Part shown: positions 8,723 through 16,642 of the stretch, piece by piece
Layout: the number at the start of each line of letters is the position of its first letter
Position numbering within the stretch: position 1 is the stretch's first letter
NCBI RefSeq assembly: GCF_016863015.1
Contig: NZ_BOOB01000024.1
Location: 62,001 to 126,000 of the forward strand
Source of the DNA: Microbispora amethystogenes
GTDB lineage: Bacteria > Actinomycetota > Actinomycetes > Streptosporangiales > Streptosporangiaceae
Reading direction: 5' to 3'
DNA: 64,000 nucleotides
The notes under the pieces: generated by a model
Database searches by the model: none
Told to the model about the DNA's origin: nothing
Seen by the model: only the letters and a program-made list of their open reading frames with translations
Made by a program: the position numbers and the translations under genes

Positions 8723-9964
8723 ATGACAGCCGACACGGCAACCGTGCAGCACCGACGTGAGGGCGGCCGGGCGGTCGCGCTGACGCTGGCGACGGCGGGG
8801 TTCGCGGTGAACTTCTGGGCCTGGGCGCTGCTCAGCCCGCTCAGCTCGACGTACAAGGAACTGCTCGGCCTGACGCCGTTCGAGGCGTCGGTGCTGGTCG
8901 CGGTCCCGGTCGTCGTCGGGTCGCTCGGCCGGATCGTCCTCGGCGCGCTGACCGACCGATACGGCGGGCGGCTGATGTTCGCGGTGACGAGCATGCTCGG
9001 CGTGGTCCCGGTGGTCCTCCTCGCCTTCGCCGGGAGCTATCCGGCGCTGCTGGCAGGAGGGCTCGTCCTCGGCCTGACGGGCGCGACCTTCGCGATCGGC
9101 GTGCCGTTCGTCAACGCCTGGTTCCCGCCGGAGCGCCGCGGGCTGGCTCTGGGGATCTTCGGGATGGGCAACATCGGCACGGCGATCTCCGGCTTCGCCA
9201 CTCCGTGGCTGGCGGACAGGTTCGGCCGGCCGGTGCCGTTCTTTGTGGTCGCGGTCGCGCTGGTGGTGGTCGGCCTGGCGTTCCTGGCGTTCGGCCGGGA
9301 GGCGCCCGGCAGCCGCCGGACGACCGAACCGTTCCTGTCGAGGTTCCTGGCGGCCGGGAGGTTGCGCGTCACCCGGGAACTGGCCGCGATGTACGCGCTG
9401 ACCTTCGGCGGGTTCGTGGCGTTCGGCGCCTACCTGCCCCTTTATCTGAAGGCGGTCTACGGGCTGTCCACCGCCGACGCGGCGGCGCGGGCGGCCGGGT
9501 TCGTCGTGCTGGCCACGCTCGCCCGTCCGGTGGGCGGCTGGCTGGCGGACCGCTTCGGCGGCCGGATCATGCTCTCCGGGGCGCTCGCCGTCGCGGTGGT
9601 GTGCGCGGTCGCCGTGTCGTTCGCCCCGCCGATGCCGCCCGCCACGGCCGGCTTCCTGGCCATGGCGGCCGCGCTGGGCCTGGGCAACGGAGCCGTGTTC
9701 GCATTGCTCGGACGGGCCGTGCCGGCGACCGCTATTGGCAGCGCGACGGGGGTGGTCGGCGCGGTCGGCGGCCTCGGCGGGTTCCTGCCGCCGATCGTCA
9801 TGGGCCTGATCTACCAGGCCACCGGTTCGTACGCCATCGGGCTCATGCTGCTGGCGGCCGTCGCCGCGGCGGCGCTGGTGTACTGCTGGTTCGTGCTGCG
9901 CCCCGGCGGACCCGGCGGACCCGGCGTTCCGGAGTGGTCCGGACCGGCCCACGACCTCGTCTGA
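8723..9964 (+). CDS. narK: Nitrate/nitrite transporter, MFS NNP family (NarK type)
   Basis: A 413-aa protein with about twelve hydrophobic segments. It carries the MFS loop motif (GRIVLGALTDRYGGR) and an NNP-type Gly-rich helix (GLGNGAVFALLGRAVP). The start ATG follows GGAGGAACGGAA. It ends 19 bp before narG, so it is co-transcribed with the nitrate reductase. The role is nitrate import and/or nitrite export across the membrane to feed the cytoplasm-facing NarG site. The acidic/polar tail after the last helix is short. Its mode (H+ symport or nitrate/nitrite antiport) cannot be told from sequence. Confidence 0.92.
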   Translation: MTADTATVQHRREGGRAVALTLATAGFAVNFWAWALLSPLSSTYKELLGLTPFEASVLVAVPVVVGSLGRIVLGALTDRYGGRLMFAVTSMLGVVPVVLLAFAGSYPALLAGGLVLGLTGATFAIGVPFVNAWFPPERRGLALGIFGMGNIGTAISGFATPWLADRFGRPVPFFVVAVALVVVGLAFLAFGREAPGSRRTTEPFLSRFLAAGRLRVTRELAAMYALTFGGFVAFGAYLPLYLKAVYGLSTADAAARAAGFVVLATLARPVGGWLADRFGGRIMLSGALAVAVVCAVAVSFAPPMPPATAGFLAMAAALGLGNGAVFALLGRAVPATAIGSATGVVGAVGGLGGFLPPIVMGLIYQATGSYAIGLMLLAAVAAAALVYCWFVLRPGGPGGPGVPEWSGPAHDLV

Positions 9965-9983
9965 CGTGAGGGAGAGGAAATCG

Positions 9984-12900
9984 ATGTCGAGGATCGACGG
10001 GCCGTTCGACGACGCCCTGATCGGGCTCGGACGGCACCTGCGCCGCGGCGAGGTGTCGGCGGACCTGCGCACGCTCCACCAGATCGGCGGACGCCAGGGC
10101 GACGTGTTCTACCGGGACCGGTGGAGCCACGACAAGGTGGTGCGCTCCACCCACGGGGTGAACTGCACCGGGTCGTGCTCCTGGAAGGTGTACGTCAAGG
10201 ACGGCATCATCACCTGGGAGGCCCAGCAGACCGACTACCCCAGCGTGGGCGACGACCGGCCCGAGTACGAGCCGCGCGGCTGCCCGCGCGGGGCCGCGTT
10301 CTCCTGGTACACCTACTCGCCGACCCGGGTGCGCTACCCGTACGCCCGGGGCGTGCTGGTGGAGATGTACCGCGAGGCGAAGGCCCGGCTGGGCGACCCG
10401 GTCGCCGCCTGGGCCGAGATCACGACCGACCCGGTCAAGCGGCGCCGCTACCAGGAGGTCCGGGGCAGGGGCGGGCTCGTCCGCGTCTCCTGGGACGAGG
10501 CCACCGAGATCGTCGCCGCCGCGCACGTGCACACGATCAAGGCGTACGGGCCCGACCGGATCGCGGGGTTCTCGCCGATCCCGGCGATGTCGATGGTCTC
10601 CCACGCCGTCGGCGCGCGGTTCGTCTCGCTGCTCGGCGGCACGATGCTGTCGTTCTACGACTGGTACGCCGACCTGCCGGTGGCCTCGCCCCAGGTCTTC
10701 GGCGACCAGACCGACGTGCCGGAGTCGGCGGACTGGTGGGACGCCTCCTACCTGATGCTGTGGGGTTCCAACGTGCCGGTCACCCGCACCCCGGACGCCC
10801 ACTACATGGCCGAGGCGCGGTACCGGGGGCAGAAGGTCGTCGTCATGGCCCCCGACTACAACGACGCGGCCAAGTTCGCCGACGAGTGGCTCTCGCCGCA
10901 CCCCGGCACCGACGGCGCCCTCGCCATGGCCATGGGCCAGGTGATCCTCCGGGAGTTCTTCGTCGAGCGGGAGACGCCCCGCTTCGCCGACTACGTCAAG
11001 CGCTACACCGACCTGCCCTTCCTCGTGCGGCTGCGCGAGCACGACGGGGCGTACGTGCCGGACAAGTTCCTCACCTCCGCCGACCTGGGCGGGCAGGGCG
11101 AGGAGGCGGCGTTCAAGACCGTGCTGCTCGACTCCCGCGACGGTGAGCCGGTGGTGCCGGGCGGCTCGCTCGGCTTCCGGTTCTCGGCCGAGGGGGAGGG
11201 GCGCTGGAACCTCGACCTCGGCGAGGTGGACCCGGCCCTCACCCTGCTCGGCCAGGGGGAGGCGGTGCCGGTGACGCTGCCGCGGTTCGACGATCCCGGC
11301 GAGGCGGTGATGCGGCGCGGCGTGCCCGCCCGCCGCGTCGGCGGCCACCTGGTGACGACGGTCTTCGACCTGACGCTGGCGCAGTACGGCGTGGCCCGCG
11401 ACGGGCTGCCGGGGGAGTGGCCGGCCGGCTACGACGACCCGGCGCAGCCGTACACCCCCGCCTGGCAGGAGGCGATCACGTCGGTGCCCGCGGCGGCGGC
11501 CGCGCGGATCGCGCGGGAGTTCGCCCGCAACGCCGAGGAGTCCGGTGGCCGATCCATGATCATCCTGGGTGCGGGGACCAATCACTGGTTCCACTCCGAC
11601 ACGATGTACCGGGCGTTTCTCGCGCTGGTCACGCTCACCGGCTGCCAGGGCGTCAACGGCGGCGGCTGGGCGCACTACGTCGGGCAGGAGAAGTGCCGTC
11701 CGGTCACCGGCTGGGCCCAGATGGCCTTCGGACTCGACTGGGTCCGCCCGCCCCGGCAGATGATCGGCACCGCGTACTGGTATCTCAACACCGGCCAGTG
11801 GCGCTACGACGAGCACACCCCCGACGCGGTCGCCTCGCCGCTCGGCCACGGCCTGTTCGCCGGTCGCACCGGCGCCGACCTGCTCGCCCAGTCGGCCCGG
11901 CTGGGCTGGATGCCGTCCTATCCCACTTTCGCCCGCAACCCGCTCGACCTGGCCGACGAGGCCGAGCGGGCGGGCGGGGACGCGGGCCCGTACGTCGCGG
12001 AGGAGGTGCGCGCGGGCCGGCTGCGCTTCGCCTGCGAGGACCCCGACGCGCCGGAGAACTGGCCGCGGGTGCTGACGGTGTGGCGGGCCAACCTGCTCGG
12101 CTCCTCGGCCAAGGGCAACGAGTACTTCCTGCGGCACCTGCTCGGCGCCTCCGACGCGGTCCGGGCGGAGGAGAACGCCCCGGACCGGCGGCCGGTGGAC
12201 GTGACCTGGCGGGACGAGGCCCCCCGGGGCAAGCTCGACCTGCTGCTGTCGCTCGACTTCCGGATGACCTCGACCACGTTGTTCTCCGACATCGTGCTCC
12301 CGGCGGCCACCTGGTACGAGAAGCACGACCTGTCGTCCACCGACATGCACCCGTTCGTACACGCCTTCACCCCGGCGATCGACCCGCCGTGGCAGACGCG
12401 TACCGACTTCGCCGCCTTCCATGCCGTCGCGCGGGCGTTCAGCGCGCTGGCGCGCGACCACCTCGGCGTACGCCGGGACGTGGTCGCCGTGCCGCTGCTG
12501 CACGACACGCCGGACGAGCTGGCCAGCCCGCACGGACGGGTACGCGACTGGCGGCGGACCGGTGAGGCGCCGGTGCCGGGCCGCACGTTCCCCAGGATCG
12601 TGGTGGTGGAGCGGGACTACGGGGCGATCGCCGAGAAGCTGGCCGCGCTCGGCCCGCTGGCCGAGCGCCTGGGCGCCACGACCAAGGGCGTCACCTTCGA
12701 CGTCGCGGCCGAGGTCGAACGGCTGGGCAGGGTGATCGGGACCGTGCGCGGGGGAGCGGCCGACGGGCGGCCGTCCCTGGCGACCGACCTCGCGATGTGC
12801 GAGACGATCCTCGCGCTGTCGGGCACGACCAACGGCCGGCTGGCGGCGCAGGGGTTCGAGAACCTGGCCCGCCGCACCGGCACCGACCTCGGCGGGCTGG

Positions 12901-13628
12901 CCGACGAGCACCGCCGGATCACTTTCGCGGACACCCAGGCCCGGCCGGTGCCCGTGATCACCTCGCCGGAGTGGTCGGGCAGCGAGACCGGAGGGCGGCG
13001 CTACTCCGCCTTCACGATCAACGTCGAGCACCGCAAGCCCTGGCACACCCTGACCGGCCGCCAGCACTTCTACCTCGACCACGACTGGATGCAGGAGGCC
13101 GGCGAGGTGCTGCCCGTCTACCGGCCGCCGCTCAACACCGCCGCCCTCGCCGCGGGACCGGGCGGCGAGGACGGCATCGTGGTGCGGTACCTCACCCTGC
13201 ACTCCAAGTGGTCGATCCATTCGGAGTACCAGGACAACCTGCTGATGCTGACGCTGTCGCGAGGCGGCCCGACGATCTGGATGAGCCCGGCCGACGCGGC
13301 GCGGGTCGGCATCCGCGACAACGACTGGGTGGAGGCCGTCAACCGCAACGGCGTCGTGGTCGCGCGGGCCGTGGTCTCCCACCGCATGCCCGCCGGGACC
13401 GTGTACATGTACCACGCCCAGGAGCGCGTGGTGGACGTGCCCAGGAGCGAGGCCTCCGGCAGGCGCGGCGGCATCCACAACAGCCTGACCCGCCTGCTGA
13501 TCAAACCCACCCACCTGATCGGCGGGTACGCCCAGCTCAGCTTCGCCTTCAACTATCTCGGGCCGACGGGCCACCAGCGCGACGAGGTCACCGTGATCCG
13601 CCGCCGCGCCCAGGAGGTGGACTACTGA
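9984..13628 (+). CDS. narG: Respiratory nitrate reductase alpha subunit, molybdopterin-dependent
   Basis: A 1214-aa protein of the expected length. The N-terminal FS0 [4Fe-4S] ligands are present: HGVNCTGSC with His-x3-Cys-x3-Cys, and the later Cys in PRGCPRG. The molybdo-bis-MGD domains follow, including SPIPAMSMVSHAVG, GTNHWFHSD and the C-terminal dinucleotide-binding barrel (LTLSRGGPTIWMSPADA). It reduces nitrate to nitrite at the cytoplasmic face of the membrane within NarGHI. I chose the ATG at 9984, preceded by GGAGAGG with 6-nt spacing, rather than the in-frame GTG at 9966. narH starts one base after its stop. Confidence 0.96.
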   Translation: MSRIDGPFDDALIGLGRHLRRGEVSADLRTLHQIGGRQGDVFYRDRWSHDKVVRSTHGVNCTGSCSWKVYVKDGIITWEAQQTDYPSVGDDRPEYEPRGCPRGAAFSWYTYSPTRVRYPYARGVLVEMYREAKARLGDPVAAWAEITTDPVKRRRYQEVRGRGGLVRVSWDEATEIVAAAHVHTIKAYGPDRIAGFSPIPAMSMVSHAVGARFVSLLGGTMLSFYDWYADLPVASPQVFGDQTDVPESADWWDASYLMLWGSNVPVTRTPDAHYMAEARYRGQKVVVMAPDYNDAAKFADEWLSPHPGTDGALAMAMGQVILREFFVERETPRFADYVKRYTDLPFLVRLREHDGAYVPDKFLTSADLGGQGEEAAFKTVLLDSRDGEPVVPGGSLGFRFSAEGEGRWNLDLGEVDPALTLLGQGEAVPVTLPRFDDPGEAVMRRGVPARRVGGHLVTTVFDLTLAQYGVARDGLPGEWPAGYDDPAQPYTPAWQEAITSVPAAAAARIAREFARNAEESGGRSMIILGAGTNHWFHSDTMYRAFLALVTLTGCQGVNGGGWAHYVGQEKCRPVTGWAQMAFGLDWVRPPRQMIGTAYWYLNTGQWRYDEHTPDAVASPLGHGLFAGRTGADLLAQSARLGWMPSYPTFARNPLDLADEAERAGGDAGPYVAEEVRAGRLRFACEDPDAPENWPRVLTVWRANLLGSSAKGNEYFLRHLLGASDAVRAEENAPDRRPVDVTWRDEAPRGKLDLLLSLDFRMTSTTLFSDIVLPAATWYEKHDLSSTDMHPFVHAFTPAIDPPWQTRTDFAAFHAVARAFSALARDHLGVRRDVVAVPLLHDTPDELASPHGRVRDWRRTGEAPVPGRTFPRIVVVERDYGAIAEKLAALGPLAERLGATTKGVTFDVAAEVERLGRVIGTVRGGAADGRPSLATDLAMCETILALSGTTNGRLAAQGFENLARRTGTDLGGLADEHRRITFADTQARPVPVITSPEWSGSETGGRRYSAFTINVEHRKPWHTLTGRQHFYLDHDWMQEAGEVLPVYRPPLNTAALAAGPGGEDGIVVRYLTLHSKWSIHSEYQDNLLMLTLSRGGPTIWMSPADAARVGIRDNDWVEAVNRNGVVVARAVVSHRMPAGTVYMYHAQERVVDVPRSEASGRRGGIHNSLTRLLIKPTHLIGGYAQLSFAFNYLGPTGHQRDEVTVIRRRAQEVDY

Positions 13629-13629
13629 C

Positions 13630-15282
13630 ATGAGAGTCATGGCCCAGCTCGCGATGGTGATGAACCTCGACAAGTGCATCGGCTGCCACACCTGCTCGGT
13701 CACCTGCAAACAGGCGTGGACCAACCGGGCCGGCACCGAGTACGTCTGGTTCAACAACGTCGAGACCCGGCCCGGACAGGGCTACCCCCGCACGTACCAG
13801 GACCAGGACAAGTGGAAGGGCGGCTGGGAGCTCAACCGGCGCGGGCGGCTCCGGCTCAGGGCCGGCGGACGGCTCAAGAAGCTGCTGACCATCTTCGCCA
13901 ACCCGCTCATGCCCTCCATCGGCGACTACTACGAACCCTGGACCTACGACTACGACCGGCTGTTCTCCGCGCCGGTCACCGAGGACACCCCCGTCGCCCG
14001 TCCCCGCTCACTCATCACCGGCGAACCGACGAAGATCAAGTGGAGCGCCAACTGGGACGACGACCTCGCCGGCGCGCCCGAGCTGGCCCCCGCCGACCCC
14101 GTGCTGCGCAAGCTGTCCGACCAGGTGAAGCTCGAGTTCGAGCAGGCCTTCATGTTCTACCTGCCGCGCATCTGCGAGCACTGCCTCAACCCGTCGTGCG
14201 TGGCCTCCTGCCCCTCCGGGGCCATGTACAAGCGCTCCGAGGACGGCATCGTGCTGGTCGACCAGGACCGCTGCCGCGGCTGGCGGATGTGCGTCACCGG
14301 CTGCCCGTACAAGAAGGTGTACTTCAACCACCGCACCGGCAAGGCCGAGAAGTGCACGTTCTGCTATCCGAGGGTCGAGGTCGGCATCCCCACCGTCTGC
14401 TCGGAGACCTGCGTCGGACGGCTCCGCTACATCGGGCTCGTCCTCTACGACGCCGACCGCGTCGCCGAGGCCGCCTCCACGCCGGACGAGAAGGCGCTGT
14501 ACGAGGCGCAGAAGAGCGTCATGCTCGATCCCCGCGACCCCGAGGTGATCGCCGCGGCCAGGGCCTCCGGTATCCCCGAGGACTGGCTGGAGGCGGCCGC
14601 GAACTCCCCGATCCACAAGCTGATCTTCGACTACGGCGTGGCGCTGCCGCTGCATCCCGAGTACCGGACCATGCCGATGGTCTGGTACATCCCGCCCCTG
14701 TCGCCCATGGTCGACGTGCTGCGCGAGACCGGCCACGACGGCGAGCGGGCGGGCAACCTGTTCGGCGCCATCGACGCGCTGCGCATCCCCGTCGGCTATC
14801 TGGCCGAGCTGTTCTCCGCGGGCGACCCGGAGCCCGTACGCGCGGTGCTGCGCCGCCTGGCCGCGATGCGGTCGTACATGCGGGGGATCAACCTCGCCGG
14901 GGAACGCGACGAGTCGATTCCCGCCGCCGTGGGGCTCAAGGGCGACCAGATCGAGGAGATGTACCGCCTGCTGGCCATCGCCCCCTACGGCGAGCGGTAC
15001 GTCATCCCCAAGGCGCACGCCGAAGAGGGCGCCCGGCTGGAGGAGCTCGCCACCGGCTGCAGCCTCGACTACGACGGCGGTCCCGGCATGGGCGGGCCGT
15101 TCGGCGAGGCGTCCGGCCCGCCCGCCCCGGTGGCCGTGGAGAACTTCCACGCCCTGCGGGAACGGCAGGTCGCCGACGACCTGGACCGTGCGGACGAGTT
15201 GCGCGGCCGGGTCAACCTGCTCAACTGGGACGGCAAGGGCACCCCCGACGGGCTGTTCCCCAAGCGGAAGGACAAGTCGTGA
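13630..15282 (+). CDS. narH: Respiratory nitrate reductase beta subunit, Fe-S protein
   Basis: A 550-aa electron-transfer subunit with four cysteine clusters. They are CIGCHTCSVTC, CEHCLNPSCVASC, CRGWRMCVTGC (Trp where the fourth ligand would sit, marking the [3Fe-4S] cluster) and CTFCYPRVEVGIPTVCSETC. It carries electrons from NarI haem b to the NarG FS0 cluster. AGGAGG lies 12 nt before the ATG at 13630; a second in-frame ATG at 13639 is possible. narJ overlaps its stop by GTGA. Confidence 0.96.
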   Translation: MRVMAQLAMVMNLDKCIGCHTCSVTCKQAWTNRAGTEYVWFNNVETRPGQGYPRTYQDQDKWKGGWELNRRGRLRLRAGGRLKKLLTIFANPLMPSIGDYYEPWTYDYDRLFSAPVTEDTPVARPRSLITGEPTKIKWSANWDDDLAGAPELAPADPVLRKLSDQVKLEFEQAFMFYLPRICEHCLNPSCVASCPSGAMYKRSEDGIVLVDQDRCRGWRMCVTGCPYKKVYFNHRTGKAEKCTFCYPRVEVGIPTVCSETCVGRLRYIGLVLYDADRVAEAASTPDEKALYEAQKSVMLDPRDPEVIAAARASGIPEDWLEAAANSPIHKLIFDYGVALPLHPEYRTMPMVWYIPPLSPMVDVLRETGHDGERAGNLFGAIDALRIPVGYLAELFSAGDPEPVRAVLRRLAAMRSYMRGINLAGERDESIPAAVGLKGDQIEEMYRLLAIAPYGERYVIPKAHAEEGARLEELATGCSLDYDGGPGMGGPFGEASGPPAPVAVENFHALRERQVADDLDRADELRGRVNLLNWDGKGTPDGLFPKRKDKS

Positions 15283-15908
15283 CCGATCGCACGGCGCACG
15301 CGAGGGTGCACATGGCGGCCTCGGTGTTGCTGTCCTATCCCGACGAGCGGCTCGCCGAGGCGCTGCCGCTGCTGAACGCGGTGGTGGCCGAGCTGGGGCC
15401 GGGTGAGCCGGCCCGGCGGCTGGCCGCCTTCCTCGGCCACGTGGCCACCACCCCGCCGGCCGACCTCGCCGAGCACTACGTGGCGACCTTCGATCTCAAG
15501 CGCCGCTGCTGTCCTTATCTGACCTACTACACCTACGGCGACACCCGGCGGCGCGGGATGGCCCTGCTGCGCTTCCAGCAGGCGTACCGGGCCGCGGGGT
15601 TCGACGTCACCGGAGAGCTGCCCGACCACCTGGGCGTGGTGTGCGAGCTGTCCGGCCGCGGCGCCACCGAGCAGGCCGTGCGGCTGCTGCGCGAACATCG
15701 CGCGGGCATCGAGACCCTTCTGCGCGCACTGCGCGAGGAGGGGTCGCCGTACGCCGAGGTCGTGGCGGCGGTGCTGGCGACGCTGCCCCCGCCCACCGAG
15801 CGGGAGCGCCAGGCCGCGCTGAGGCTGGCCGAGGAGGGCCCGCCGGCCGAGGAGGTCGGCCTGGACCCCTACGGCCCCAACGCCCCATCCCTGGGAGGAC
15901 GACGGTGA
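15279..15908 (+). CDS. narJ: Nitrate reductase delta subunit, molybdenum cofactor assembly chaperone
   Basis: A 209-aa, all-helical TorD/NarJ-family chaperone: MAASVLLSYPDERL, AEHYVATFDLKRRCCPYLTYYTYGDTRRRG, ELPDHLGVVCEL. It binds apo-NarG and allows Mo-cofactor insertion and membrane docking; it is not part of the final enzyme. The GTG start at 15279 overlaps the narH stop (GTGA), which suggests translational coupling. The double Cys next to the conserved PYLTYYTYGD motif is normal for actinobacterial NarJ. Confidence 0.95.
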   Translation: MTDRTAHARVHMAASVLLSYPDERLAEALPLLNAVVAELGPGEPARRLAAFLGHVATTPPADLAEHYVATFDLKRRCCPYLTYYTYGDTRRRGMALLRFQQAYRAAGFDVTGELPDHLGVVCELSGRGATEQAVRLLREHRAGIETLLRALREEGSPYAEVVAAVLATLPPPTERERQAALRLAEEGPPAEEVGLDPYGPNAPSLGGRR

Positions 15909-16639
15909 ACGCCCTCGACGTGACGCTGTGGGCGGTCGCCCCCTACGTGGCGCTGACGATCTTCGTTCTCGGCCACGTCTGGCGCTACCGCTATGACAAG
16001 TTCGGCTGGACGACGCGCTCCTCCCAGATGTACGAGTCCCGGCTGCTGCGGATCGGCAGCCCGCTGTTCCACTTCGGCATCCTGGTCGTGCTCCTCGGCC
16101 ACGTCGGCGGCCTGGTGATCCCCAAGAGCTGGACCGAGGCCGTGGGCGTCGGCGAGCACGCCTACCATCTCGCCGCGGTCGTGCTCGGCACGGTCGCCGG
16201 CCTCTGCACCGTCGCGGGCCTGGCCATCCTGATCTACCGCCGCCGCACGGTCGGCCCGGTCTTCACCGCCACCACCCGCAACGACAAGCTGATGTACGCC
16301 CTGCTCGCCCTGACGATCGCGCTCGGACTGGCCGCCACGGTCGTCGCCAACGTCATCGGCGGCGGCTACGACTACCGCACCACCATCTCTCCTTGGTTCC
16401 GGTCGGTCTTCTACCTCCAGCCGAAGGGGGACTGGATGGCGGGCGCGCCGATCCTGTTCAGGCTGCACGCGCTCAGCGCGATGGTCCTGTTCGCCGTCTG
16501 GCCGTTCACCCGGCTGGTGCACATGCTCACCGCGCCCGTCGGATATCTGACCCGCCCGTACATCGTGTACCGCAGCCGGGACGACCGAGCGGGCTCCCGC
16601 CCGCCCCGCCGGGGCTGGGAGCCCGCAGGCCGCCCCTGA
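15905..16639 (+). CDS. narI: Respiratory nitrate reductase gamma subunit, cytochrome b
   Basis: A 244-aa protein with five membrane helices and paired haem-ligand histidines (for example FHFGILVVLLGHVGG and the late RLHALSAM / RLVHMLTAP). It oxidises menaquinol and passes electrons through two b haems to NarH. The GTG start overlaps the narJ stop by GTGA. The C-terminus is Arg/Pro-rich and cytoplasmic. It is the last gene of the narKGHJI operon; the convergent LAL regulator stops only 3 bp away. Confidence 0.95.
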   Translation: MNALDVTLWAVAPYVALTIFVLGHVWRYRYDKFGWTTRSSQMYESRLLRIGSPLFHFGILVVLLGHVGGLVIPKSWTEAVGVGEHAYHLAAVVLGTVAGLCTVAGLAILIYRRRTVGPVFTATTRNDKLMYALLALTIALGLAATVVANVIGGGYDYRTTISPWFRSVFYLQPKGDWMAGAPILFRLHALSAMVLFAVWPFTRLVHMLTAPVGYLTRPYIVYRSRDDRAGSRPPRRGWEPAGRP

Positions 16640-16642
16640 CCG

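Noticed and set aside
9843-13757. 1304-aa open frame on the minus strand opposite narG
   Set aside because: Antisense frame kept open by high GC codon bias; composition is Arg/Gly/Val/His-rich with no family motif, while narG on the other strand is unmistakable.
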